Shown piece after piece: positions 16,294 to 23,644 of a stretch of 44,312 bases of DNA (its first letter is position 1; every line of letters begins with the position of its first letter). This stretch comes from an uncultured Clostridia bacterium (GTDB lineage Bacteria; Bacillota; Clostridia; Oscillospirales; Acutalibacteraceae). Below the pieces are notes generated by a model. That model did not search any database, was not told the DNA's origin, and saw only the letters and a list, made by a program, of their open reading frames with translations. The stretch covers positions 1 to 44,312 of the forward strand of contig CAUBKG010000009.1 of the NCBI GenBank assembly GCA_958436475.1, given 5' to 3'. The translations under genes were made by a program, and so were the position numbers.

Positions 16294-17436
16294 TTACATC
16301 ATTTCTCGGAGTTCTTGCATAGTTTTTAATAGTTTCATAGTAGATGAATAATCTAATTGATTACCTTCATATTCACAACGGTATAGCCCTTGTAAATTTG
16401 AGGGAAGAGGCGTCCCTTTTTTGCAGAGAAGAATCACACGCTTATCATATAAAGCAATTGCAGCACCTATTTCAATTAAAACATTCTCATTGAGATGGCT
16501 AAATTTTTGCTCCCCATCTCCTAATGGAATCTCTTCTAAGTCAATATGAATTATACCTGCATCACAATTTCTCATATCATCGAATACTTTATCTGGAACA
16601 GGTATAGCTGTTGTTTCGCGTTCGACAGAAACGATAGGCTCCATTTGTCCATATGCTAATAATTCCTTTAGCTGCCCGACTATAATTGTATTATTCTTTC
16701 CATGAGAAATAAAGATATTAGGCTTATCTCTTTTTGGAGGTATTGGTTCCGTAACCGCAGTAGGTGTTTTGATATTCATTTTTTCCAATACCTCTGTTGG
16801 AATAGATTCATTCATTTCAATAGGATTAGAATCATTTTCTTCTTCATTTTCCGACGTTTCAACCGATACTGAATTATCTATAAAAATATATTCGTTTCCA
16901 CTAATAACTCTAAGTATTTGAGCTTTTTGAGCATTACTTCTCAATATATTCCAAGTGGCCTCCACTTTGTCTTTGGGTACACCTTTACTCGTAAGTATAT
17001 TATAAGCAATATCTGTTCGAGGCAATTTGTTATTATCAAACTGTTTATAAAATTCAGCCAATAATGAAGGTAGCATTACAGCTTCTTTAAGAGCTGCATT
17101 ATCATCTCCTTCTTTTAATGGAGCGATAATTCTCTCACCAAGTGTAGTCAGTGAAATGCTTTTAGAATTGTACCCTCCTGACGTTAAACCATAAGCAACA
17201 GCGGCTCCAGTTAAAGTCCTCCAATTTGAACTAGTTGGCGATATGTTACACGCTTCAGCAAGTAATAATGGCGCAGCAGCTTGTCCCGCAAAATTGTCCT
17301 TAATAGCTCGGGGAATAATGAGGACATCCTCTATGGGAACAGATGGACATTTGGATTGAGACAGGCGAGACTGCTTTTTTTTGGGCGGAATATTTGTAGT
17401 TTCACTTGTTGTACCTAGTACTTTTTCTTTAGGCAT
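16294..17436 (-). CDS. TIR-like nucleotide-binding protein (CAP12/Pycsar effector type), candidate defence gene
   Basis: The 380-residue protein has three regions. Residues 1-35 are basic and disordered. Residues 35-190 form an unassigned helical domain that looks winged-helix-like (TLTGAAVAYGLTSGGYNSKSISLTTLGERI). Residues 239-380 form a TIR-like domain starting NIFISHGKNN and containing NENVLIEIGAA, where E322 matches the catalytic glutamate of TIR NADases; RVILLCKKG follows. This domain type is found in CBASS Cap12 and Pycsar effectors, which degrade NAD+ on a cyclic-nucleotide signal. No cyclase is adjacent. Base composition is far more AT-rich than the host genes, indicating transfer. 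The start at 17436 has GGAGG 8 nt upstream. Defence function is inferred. Confidence 0.75.
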   Translation of the reverse strand: MPKEKVLGTTSETTNIPPKKKQSRLSQSKCPSVPIEDVLIIPRAIKDNFAGQAAAPLLLAEACNISPTSSNWRTLTGAAVAYGLTSGGYNSKSISLTTLGERIIAPLKEGDDNAALKEAVMLPSLLAEFYKQFDNNKLPRTDIAYNILTSKGVPKDKVEATWNILRSNAQKAQILRVISGNEYIFIDNSVSVETSENEEENDSNPIEMNESIPTEVLEKMNIKTPTAVTEPIPPKRDKPNIFISHGKNNTIIVGQLKELLAYGQMEPIVSVERETTAIPVPDKVFDDMRNCDAGIIHIDLEEIPLGDGEQKFSHLNENVLIEIGAAIALYDKRVILLCKKGTPLPSNLQGLYRCEYEGNQLDYSSTMKLLKTMQELREMM

Positions 17437-17474
17437 TTTATTTTCCTCCTTAAATATTATCAATTACTGCTCCT

Positions 17475-17503
17475 AGTATATGATTATTTTTCATGTTTGT
17501 CAA
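17475..17503 (-). promoter_or_regulatory. Promoter of the TIR gene
   Basis: On the minus strand TTGACA (17503-17498) and TATACT (17480-17475) are spaced by 17 nt, so the gene is an independent transcription unit. Confidence 0.8.
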
Positions 17504-17681
17504 TACGTTTTCCAAACATCAAACATTATAACCATATTAAAAAACATACATATTGCGTTACGCAGTAGAACGCCATTTTCGAGGGTATGAATATAAAACC
17601 ATTACCCACGCCCTTGTTGCGTCTCCAAAGCCTCATAAATTAAGGGAAAATCAGCCTCTATCGCGTAACATTCACAATGAA

Positions 17682-17719
17682 TTGAGAGCGGAAGCGGTTT
17701 ATCCGATTGCGCTCTCTTG
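17682..17719. repeat. Inverted repeat near the left side of the element
   Basis: GAGAGCG and CGCTCTC flank a partly paired centre in the gene-free stretch 17504-17806. The rest of this gap has no convincing gene. Confidence 0.45.
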
Positions 17720-17738
17720 ACTGCCCGACAGCAAAGGC

Positions 17739-17792
17739 GGAAACAGCCGCCAAGGACGCGAAGCGCGAAGTTTATCCTTGACGGCTGTTTTT
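17739..17792 (-). terminator. Long hairpin after the helix-turn-helix gene
   Basis: AAACAGCCG and CGGCTGTTT, with flanking CCAAGGA / TCCTTGA, form a long stem just downstream of the minus-strand gene ending at 17807. It is likely the terminator of the sigma-factor unit. Confidence 0.55.
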
Positions 17793-17806
17793 GGCTTTGC
17801 TACTCG

Positions 17807-18010
17807 CTATCTGTCAAAACGAAACTTGAAGATAGCCTGTATAAGCTGTGCTTTCAGACGGTCTTGTATCTCGTCATTGATACGCCCTTGGTACATAGAA
17901 AGGTGCTTAATCCGCGGCGTGTAGTGCCGCAATACTGCGTCTATCGCTTCCGGCTCTCCGGCGACAGCTTTTTCGATGACTTCAAAAGGTATCAGTTTCT
18001 TATTCCTCAT
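17807..18010 (-). CDS. Small helix-turn-helix protein of Tn916/Tn1549-type elements
   Basis: The 67-residue protein (PFEVIEKAVAGEPEAIDAVLRHY, then RINDEIQDRLKAQLIQAIFKF) matches the short helix-turn-helix proteins that accompany sigma-like factors in Tn916/Tn1549-family conjugative elements. The sequence resembles sigma region 2 without region 4. It overlaps the preceding sigma-like gene by 11 nt, so the pair is co-translated. Probable role: control of element genes. The exact target is unknown. Confidence 0.8.
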   Translation of the reverse strand: MRNKKLIPFEVIEKAVAGEPEAIDAVLRHYTPRIKHLSMYQGRINDEIQDRLKAQLIQAIFKFRFDR

Positions 18011-18440
18011 GTTCTGTTTTCTCCATTTCTTTTCTTAACTGTTTCAATGCTGCGAACTTCCAATAGTTGACTGTACTTCTGCTGCGTCCGTACTCATTTC
18101 CGATTTTTGTATCGGTATAGCCGAGAAAGAAATACATCAGTAGGACAGTACGCCTTTGCTCCGGTAATCTGGATAATGCGTCGGCCAATCGCTTACTTAC
18201 CACAATAATCTCTTGACCTTTCACAACAAATACCGTCGGCGTATCGTATTGTTCAAAGTAACGATCCATTGTAAATGGCTCAAATGGCGTTTCGGACATC
18301 AGATAGTCAAGTGATACTTCCCGTCTCTGTTTCCGTCCGAAATCGCGGTATGCGTTGATTGCCGCATTACGAAGAACGACATTACAAAAAGCTGCGAAAG
18401 TGTACTCGATATGTTCCATGAATTGTTCGGAATACCTCAT
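18000..18440 (-). CDS. Sigma-70-like factor of a mobile element
   Basis: The 146-residue protein has a C-terminal sigma region 4 helix-turn-helix: LSRLPEQRRTVLLMYFFLGYTDTKIGNEYGRSRSTVNYWK, here cut into LPEQRRTVLLMYFF and GNEYGRSRSTVNYWK for reference. The N-terminal part (FCNVVLRNAAINAYRDFGRK) resembles the truncated region 2 of the element-borne factors in Tn916-like transposons. GGGGGTGAG precedes the ATG. A 10-bp inverted repeat lies in its leader. It probably directs transcription of element functions and is coupled to the small helix-turn-helix gene. Confidence 0.85.
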   Translation of the reverse strand: MRYSEQFMEHIEYTFAAFCNVVLRNAAINAYRDFGRKQRREVSLDYLMSETPFEPFTMDRYFEQYDTPTVFVVKGQEIIVVSKRLADALSRLPEQRRTVLLMYFFLGYTDTKIGNEYGRSRSTVNYWKFAALKQLRKEMEKTEHEE

Positions 18441-18475
18441 TATAACTCACCCCCTTTCTTCCCAGTAGGGGGGCT

Positions 18476-18524
18476 ATTACTCAAACGCCCATGTAGCATA
18501 AAGCCGCATGAGCATTTGAGTAAT
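18476..18524 (-). promoter_or_regulatory. Inverted repeat in the sigma-factor leader
   Basis: ATTACTCAAA and TTTGAGTAAT are perfect 10-nt arms 29 nt apart, with some inner pairing (GCCCATG / CATGAGC). It sits 36 nt upstream of the minus-strand sigma gene and could be an operator or attenuator. Confidence 0.5.
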
Positions 18525-18833
18525 ATGAGTTGTTAAAACACACTAAATGAGCTGACAGTTCATACTGATAGCCGTAAAATCCCGTTCTGTTGGACAGAAT
18601 TTTTTTGATTGTTCACCACGGGTTGAGCTATTCAGAGCATAAAAAAGCAACATGACAATACCTCTTTGATACCGTCGTTGCCAATCACTGATTTACAAGA
18701 TAATAAAACGACGGTTCTGATTTCTCAAAATCGTCGTTTCATCAAAAGGGCGCGTCAAAGTATCTGCGTAACGACGGTTTTTTTCTTTTGCCGTCGTCCG
18801 GCAGATTAAAAATGGAGTTTGTATTTTAGTTGC
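18525..18833. other. Gene-free stretch with CGTCGTT motifs
   Basis: No coding sequence is supported. AACGACGG or its complement occurs several times, including a stem AAACGACG / CGTCGTTT (18706-18740) and ACGACGG / CCGTCGT (18775-18797). The latter lies just past the permease stop and may terminate the exporter operon. Confidence 0.45.
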
Positions 18834-19577
18834 TTATTCCCATTTGAAACACTTTACAGAAATTCCAAAACAGATTAGTATAACGGCTCCCATAACAACA
18901 ACAGGAAACAGGACGTTTTCGGTCGGCAATCCAAGAAATGTTGCTTTCATTAACTGAATACCTTGTGTCATAGGAAAGATACTGATTATCTTCTGCATAG
19001 CAACGGGCATAACTTCAAACGGAAGCGTTGTCCCCGAAAAAATCAGCATAGGAAAGTACAAGATACAGGCAATAACACTTGCGCTTTTCATATTTTTAGC
19101 AATACCACCGACTAACAGACCAATGCTTAACGTAGATACCATAGTCAGCAGCCAACTTCCTAAAAACAAGAGCAAAGAGCCATGTATCTTTATTTTCCAA
19201 AACAGCATAGCAACGAGGAACAAAGTAAGCATTGATACAACACAATATATTACATAAATTGTAAATTCCACGGTAAGCAATTTTGCCGGACTAACAGGGG
19301 TAACTTGAAAACGTTTCAAAATTTTGCGTTCTCTATATTCTGATACCACAAGCGGCAAGCCCATTAGTCCACCCGCGCAAATGGAAATACAACAAAGTGC
19401 GCCAAAGGATTGTTCCAAAAAAGTGTATGCCGTTCCGTCAGCAGCGGGTTTTGTGCCGTATATAAAGCCAAGAATGACTAATACAACTAATGGCATGATA
19501 ACGGCAAAGATAACCATATTCATGTTTCTGATATTGAGTTTTAGCTCATTTTTTAAGAGCGTTACAAATGATTTCAT
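18834..19577 (-). CDS. ABC-2 type exporter permease
   Basis: The 247-residue integral membrane protein has about six hydrophobic segments, beginning MNMVIFAVIMPLVVLVILGF, and the ABC-2 family pattern in its second half (ASVIACILYFPMLIFSGTTLPFEVMP). It overlaps the ATPase gene by 4 nt, so the two make one transporter, probably a dimeric exporter. Its location inside a mobile element behind a MerR regulator suggests drug or antimicrobial peptide efflux, but the cargo is not visible in sequence. Confidence 0.88.
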   Translation of the reverse strand: MKSFVTLLKNELKLNIRNMNMVIFAVIMPLVVLVILGFIYGTKPAADGTAYTFLEQSFGALCCISICAGGLMGLPLVVSEYRERKILKRFQVTPVSPAKLLTVEFTIYVIYCVVSMLTLFLVAMLFWKIKIHGSLLLFLGSWLLTMVSTLSIGLLVGGIAKNMKSASVIACILYFPMLIFSGTTLPFEVMPVAMQKIISIFPMTQGIQLMKATFLGLPTENVLFPVVVMGAVILICFGISVKCFKWE

Positions 19578-20296
19578 TCCTCTACCACCTCTCCCGAAAG
19601 CGCAAGATAAGCGTCCTCAAATTTTTCGCAGCCGCTGGCTTTCTTTGCTTGCTCAACAGTTCCGTAAAATGTAGCCTTTCCTTTTTTCAGAATACATATC
19701 TCGTCGCATAAGGTTTCCACTTCGTCCATGAAATGAGAAGTTAAAAAGATAGTCAATCCTTTGTCCTTTAATTCTGATAGAATTTTCCAAACATCACGCC
19801 GGGCTTTTGCGTCAAGTCCGGTAGTCAGCTCATCAAGAAATACAAGCTCTGGATTAGGAATTAAGGCAAGTACAATAAACAAACGTTGACGTTCTCCGCC
19901 GGATAGATTTTTGACTGCGTTATCAATTTTACTGCCGATCCCGAATTGCTCGCAAAGTTTTCTCCAATCTGCGGGAGCTTCATATAAGCAGGCTGTTTCG
20001 TCGCATAACTCGGAAACCTTGATTTCCGGCTGATAATCGCTTTCCTGAAACTGTACACCGACATTTTGAAACAGGCAGCGTCTGTCTTTTTGGGGGTTAA
20101 AACCTAAGACTGATACTGTTCCGCTATCTGCCCTTTTTGTACCTAAGATACATTCAATCGTTGTACTTTTTCCTGCGCCATTTGCGCCAAGCAACCCGTA
20201 AACGGTGCCGCATTTTACTGATAGACTGATTTTGTCTACTGCAAGCAGATTGCCATAGCTTTTTGACAACTGCTCGACTTTGATTGCAGTTTGCAT
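19574..20296 (-). CDS. ABC transporter ATP-binding protein
   Basis: The 240-residue ATPase has Walker A GANGAGKST, signature LSGGERQRL and Walker B VFLDELTTGLD. The usual proline after the Walker B glutamate is leucine here. The length is short for ABC-2 exporter ATPases, which often reach 300 residues. AAAGGAGG lies 7 nt before the ATG. A box shared with the merR promoter and a hairpin lie upstream, so the operon is probably controlled by the MerR protein. Confidence 0.92.
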   Translation of the reverse strand: MQTAIKVEQLSKSYGNLLAVDKISLSVKCGTVYGLLGANGAGKSTTIECILGTKRADSGTVSVLGFNPQKDRRCLFQNVGVQFQESDYQPEIKVSELCDETACLYEAPADWRKLCEQFGIGSKIDNAVKNLSGGERQRLFIVLALIPNPELVFLDELTTGLDAKARRDVWKILSELKDKGLTIFLTSHFMDEVETLCDEICILKKGKATFYGTVEQAKKASGCEKFEDAYLALSGEVVEE

Positions 20297-20331
20297 AATA
20301 AGACCTCCTTTGCTTTTTCTCTATAAAAATA

Positions 20332-20353
20332 CCACCAATGAAAACATTGGTGG
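20332..20353 (-). terminator. Hairpin between the merR gene and the exporter
   Basis: CCACCAATG and CATTGGTGG form a perfect 9-bp stem with a 4-nt loop. On the minus strand TATTTTTAT follows, so it can act as terminator of the merR gene or attenuator of the ABC operon. Confidence 0.65.
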
Positions 20354-20354
20354 C

Positions 20355-20370
20355 AAAGTGTAGGGTTTAT
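20355..20370 (-). promoter_or_regulatory. Shared 16-nt box upstream of the ABC operon
   Basis: AAAGTGTAGGGTTTAT (plus-strand reading) is identical to the box at 21165-21180. On the minus strand both copies continue with NNCACCA. Each lies upstream of one transcription unit, as expected of an operator for the MerR regulator encoded between them. Confidence 0.65.
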
Positions 20371-21110
20371 AAAAATAAGATTTTCATTTCTTGCAGCATA
20401 TCCAAAAGAGAGTTTGCATTTGTTTCCGCTGCTGAAAGCGATATGATAAGTCTATCACAAACGGAAATAATATCATCAGTCTGTTTTGGGGTATTTAGCG
20501 CAACACGAATATCCGTATCGGGATTTTTAGATAATTGTTGTAAGAGCCGTAGGATTGCTTCTAAAGAATAATTTGCACATCTTAATGAACGAATGATTTT
20601 TAGCCGCTGTATGTCCTCGTCCGTATAAACACGATACCCGTTATTTTTTCGCTTGACAGTAAGCAGGCCGTTCATCTCCCAATTTCGGAGTGTGTCCATA
20701 GAAATATCAAGTAGATTTGATACGTCTTTCCGTTTCAGATTGTGTGAGTTTTCCTGCACACCGCCGGACAATATTTGTTTCACAATCTTAATTGCTTCTT
20801 CGGCGTTTCTTCGTTCCTGTCTAATCTGCTTTAAGTATTCCTCTGTCAGTGTGATTGCTGTGTCAAAGTCACTCGTAGCAGATACCATAATCATTCGTGC
20901 AATTTTCTTTCTCAAACCATTTTGCAATACTTCTACTTGAAACGCAAGCCGTATTAGTTTGCATTGCCATATATGAAAATCTGTAAATACACGATAACCG
21001 TTTGACAGGCGTTCCGGTTTTGGTATCAGCTTCAATTTTTCATATAAACGAACTGTATTCGGGTGGATCCCGATGATTGCAGCAACTTCCGCAGTTTTAT
21101 ATGTAGTCAT
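20367..21110 (-). CDS. MerR-type regulator with two helix-turn-helix domains
   Basis: The 247-residue protein carries two MerR winged helices: AEVAAIIGIHPNTVRLYEKL with GYRVFTDFHI (about residues 5-60), and KDVSNLLDISMDTLRNWEMN with GYRVYTDEDI (about 125-180). Ordinary MerR proteins have one. The C-terminal part is short and could sense the exporter's drug. A promoter with TTGAAA and TATAAT is visible upstream. It is transcribed in the same direction as the ABC exporter and separated from it by a hairpin, so it most likely regulates itself and the exporter through the duplicated box. Confidence 0.85.
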   Translation of the reverse strand: MTTYKTAEVAAIIGIHPNTVRLYEKLKLIPKPERLSNGYRVFTDFHIWQCKLIRLAFQVEVLQNGLRKKIARMIMVSATSDFDTAITLTEEYLKQIRQERRNAEEAIKIVKQILSGGVQENSHNLKRKDVSNLLDISMDTLRNWEMNGLLTVKRKNNGYRVYTDEDIQRLKIIRSLRCANYSLEAILRLLQQLSKNPDTDIRVALNTPKQTDDIISVCDRLIISLSAAETNANSLLDMLQEMKILFL

Positions 21111-21164
21111 TGTTTCTCGCCTCCATTCTCCCTAAAAGATACCATAGCCGAAAAGTCTGGTGTT

Positions 21165-21206
21165 AAAGTGTAGGGTTTATTATAACATGGAAAATGAAAT
21201 TTTCAA
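21165..21206 (-). promoter_or_regulatory. merR promoter and operator box
   Basis: On the minus strand TTGAAA (21206-21201), a 16-nt spacer and TATAAT (21184-21179) are followed immediately by the 16-nt box at 21180-21165. The box would cover the transcription start, suggesting autorepression. Confidence 0.65.
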
Positions 21207-21344
21207 ATTTATATGGCTTGTTTTGGTATTTTCGTATATTTCTCCATAGTAGGCAACAAGAAAAGTTTTTGAAAAATCTTCTCTAAAATTTTGGCAAAAT
21301 CGCCCTGTGCAGCGTAGTAGGTATCGAAAAGAAAATCAGAGGGT

Positions 21345-21403
21345 TTGGGAGACTTCCCAACAAGCAAAATGCGGTGCATTTTACGGAAAGGGTACCCCTT
21401 TCC
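21345..21403. repeat. Three adjacent perfect hairpins upstream of tnpW
   Basis: Within 59 nt: TTGGGA-gact-TCCCAA (21345-21360), AAAATGC-ggt-GCATTTT (21366-21382) and GGAAAGGG-tac-CCCTTTCC (21385-21403). The gap 21207-21456 holds no supported gene. Such a cluster could be a leader structure, a transfer origin or protein-binding sites of the element. Confidence 0.55.
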
Positions 21404-21456
21404 TATGCTTGCTGAGAAACTTTTCTTTATCAAAACTACGAAAGGACGGGAAAGGA

Positions 21457-21714
21457 ATGGAAAGGAAACGAGAAACAAAGCAAGATAATTTATTGCCGAA
21501 AAAGGGCACTCCGCTGAGGGAAACAGTTACATATAAAATCAGCGGTACGATTTACGAAGTATCAACGATTTGCGGCGGCTCGGAACTGCTCTATGACAAA
21601 ATAGAACGGCTCATAAAAGCGGAATCCGGCAAAACGCCTACTGACAAGAAAAAAGAAGTCCGCTATAATACAGATAGCAACCTGTTTGTCGGGCGTTCAT
21701 TACAGGAGGAATGA
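21457..21714 (+). CDS. TnpW family transposon protein
   Basis: The 85-residue basic protein matches the small TnpW proteins encoded next to serine recombinases in Tn4451-type elements. Recognisable parts are RETVTYKISGTIYEVSTICG and ESGKTPTDKKKEVRY. The start at 21457 follows GGAAAGG. It ends 4 nt before the recombinase gene, so the two are co-transcribed. Its role in excision or insertion is not established. Confidence 0.8.
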   Translation: MERKRETKQDNLLPKKGTPLRETVTYKISGTIYEVSTICGGSELLYDKIERLIKAESGKTPTDKKKEVRYNTDSNLFVGRSLQEE

Positions 21715-21718
21715 ACAC

Positions 21719-23374
21719 ATGACAACGACGAAAATTTATCCCGACAACATCACCGCTTTATATGCAAGACTTTCTCAAGAGGACGCACTTGACGGGGAGA
21801 GCAACAGCATAGCAAATCAGAAAAAGATTTTACTCAAGTATGCAACTGACAACAACTTTCCCAATCCCACATTTTTCATTGACGACGGCGTTTCGGGCGT
21901 TACGTTCGATAGACCCGGCTGGAATGAGATGATAGGGCTTGCAGAAGCCGGAAAGGTCATGACAGTTATCGTCAAGGATATGTCCCGTATGGGGCGTGAT
22001 TATCTGAAAGTTGGCTACTACACCGAGAGCTTCTTTGCAGAGCGCGATATTCGCTATATCGCAATCAATGACGGAGTAGACAGCGACAAGGGCGATAATG
22101 AGTTCACTCCTTTTCGCAACCTGTTCAATGATTTTTATGCCCGCGATACGAGCAAGAAAATCCGCGCTGTTATGCGTGCAAAGGGCAACTCCGGCGAACA
22201 TCTCTGTACTAATCCACCTTATGGGTACAAGAAAGACCCTGATGACAAAAAGAAATGGATTCTAGACGAGGAAGCTGCCGAGGTCGTAAAGCGTATCTTT
22301 GCATTGTGCATAGCAGGAAAAGGGCCTATGCAGATCGCAAAGTTGCTGACAGCAGACAGGGTTCTAACAGTTAAAGCCTACTATGCAAAGCGTGACGGAA
22401 AGCCTATGCCGGACAACCTCTATCGGTGGGATTACAAATCCATAGCGGGGATTTTGGAACGCCCAGAATATACGGGCTGTACGGTCAACTTCAAGACCTA
22501 TTCCAAATCTCATAAGCTGAAAAAGCGTTTACAAAACGCTCCCGAAAACTATCGCATCTTTTCCAATACGCAACCTGCCATTATTGACGAAAAGGTATTT
22601 GAGAGGGTACAGGAACTTCGGGCAAATAAACGCCGCCCCACAAAGACAGGAAAACAGGGATTGTTCTCCGGTTTGCTCTACTGCGCCGATTGTGGGGAAA
22701 AGCTGTATTTCTGCACGACGAACAGTTTCTCTCCAAAGCAAGACCACTATGTATGCTCCAATTACAAGAGTAATACAGGTACTTGCTCCGCTCATTATAT
22801 CCGCGAAGAAACATTGAAGCTGTTCGTTCTTCAACGGATATTTGCAGTAACAGCAATGTTCTTTGACGACATACAAAATTTTCAGAAAGCAGTCTATCAG
22901 CAACGATTTGCAGAAGCAGAAAAGGCAATGAAGCGGCGAAAGAAAGAGTTGGAACAGGCAAGAAAACGGATTGCCGAACTTGACCGCATATTCAAGCGGA
23001 TTTACGAGGACGATATAACAGGCGTGATTTCTCATGACAGGTTTTTGAAACTGTCTGCCGAGTATGAAGCAGAGCAAAAAGAACTGACGGAGTTTGTCAA
23101 TACGGAGCAAGCCGCCGTTGATACCTACGAACAAGACAAGACGGATTTTGACAGCTTCGCCGCCGTTATCCGCAAGTATGTGGGAATACGGGAACTGACG
23201 CCTATTATCGTCAATGAGTTTGTGAAGAAAATCATTGTCCATATGCCGGACAAGTCCAGCGGACACCGCAGACAGAAAATAGAAATTGTCTGGAACTTTA
23301 TCGGGGAACTGGAACAGGGCGAGGACGAACAGACCATTGAACGGCAAAAAAAAGCAGAACGGCATAGCTTTTGA
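21719..23374 (+). CDS. Large serine recombinase (TnpX/TndX type)
   Basis: The 551-residue recombinase has the resolvase domain at the N-terminus with the nucleophile in YARLSQED (S19) and VKDMSRMGRDYLKVG. A recombinase domain (PPYGYKKDPDDKKKWILDEEAAEVVKRIF region) comes next. A zinc ribbon (CADCGEKLYFC, CSNYKSNTGTC) and a coiled coil (AEKAMKRRKKELEQARKRI) follow. Length and order fit the TndX/TnpX group, which excise and insert elements as circles. AGGAGG lies 8 nt before the ATG. It is the last gene before host-like GC-rich DNA resumes, so the right end of the element is close by. Confidence 0.95.
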   Translation: MTTTKIYPDNITALYARLSQEDALDGESNSIANQKKILLKYATDNNFPNPTFFIDDGVSGVTFDRPGWNEMIGLAEAGKVMTVIVKDMSRMGRDYLKVGYYTESFFAERDIRYIAINDGVDSDKGDNEFTPFRNLFNDFYARDTSKKIRAVMRAKGNSGEHLCTNPPYGYKKDPDDKKKWILDEEAAEVVKRIFALCIAGKGPMQIAKLLTADRVLTVKAYYAKRDGKPMPDNLYRWDYKSIAGILERPEYTGCTVNFKTYSKSHKLKKRLQNAPENYRIFSNTQPAIIDEKVFERVQELRANKRRPTKTGKQGLFSGLLYCADCGEKLYFCTTNSFSPKQDHYVCSNYKSNTGTCSAHYIREETLKLFVLQRIFAVTAMFFDDIQNFQKAVYQQRFAEAEKAMKRRKKELEQARKRIAELDRIFKRIYEDDITGVISHDRFLKLSAEYEAEQKELTEFVNTEQAAVDTYEQDKTDFDSFAAVIRKYVGIRELTPIIVNEFVKKIIVHMPDKSSGHRRQKIEIVWNFIGELEQGEDEQTIERQKKAERHSF

Positions 23375-23390
23375 CTATGCCGCCCTGCGG

Positions 23391-23403
23391 TAATGAAATT
23401 ACT
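23391..23403. other. Candidate right-end recombination site
   Basis: GTAAT-GAA-ATTAC is a small dyad containing GA, the dinucleotide used by TndX-type recombinases, 16 nt past the recombinase stop. A matching left copy was not found by eye, so this is tentative. The stretch 23404-23590 holds no supported gene. Confidence 0.25.
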
Positions 23404-23590
23404 TCCTTATGGGTGCGTGCCTTTTCGGGGGCCCCTCTTTTCTGCCGTTCACGCTTCTGCGTGGATGGCTGTTTTTTATCCGGAGGGATTCGGGACCCTG
23501 GTGATACGTCTGAGCGTTCAAAAAACATGCCTGTGCAGGGCTTTTGCTGAAATCCTTGCGGGAAGGCCCATGCACGAGCGGTAAAATTCA

Positions 23591-23619
23591 TTGTGTTTTT
23601 TGACATCGTGCAGTATAAT
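23591..23619 (+). promoter_or_regulatory. Promoter of the DUF3592 gene
   Basis: TTGTGT (23591-23596) and TATAAT (23614-23619) with a 17-nt spacer. This places the start near 23626 and rules out the more upstream start codon at 23591. Confidence 0.6.
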
Positions 23620-23644
23620 CTATACCGACATCAATAGAAAGCAA

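Larger units (their letters stand above)
17504..23420. mobile_element. Small integrated element with serine recombinase and ABC exporter cargo
   Basis: AT-rich genes typical of Tn4451/Tn1549-related elements are grouped here: helix-turn-helix protein, sigma-like factor, ABC exporter with tandem-MerR regulator, TnpW and the recombinase. No relaxase, coupling protein or type IV secretion gene is present, so it is at most mobilisable or a remnant. Both ends are estimates. The left end could instead lie at the tRNA-Arg near 16.1-16.2 kb, which would include the TIR gene. Confidence 0.65.

Noticed and set aside
21209..21478. Minus-strand frame upstream of tnpW
   Set aside because: No ribosome site and it crosses the hairpin cluster; TnpW is better supported on the plus strand.
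23600..23619. TTGACA at 23600 as the -35 of the DUF3592 promoter
   Set aside because: It is only 8 nt from the TATAAT; TTGTGT at 23591 has the correct 17-nt spacing.
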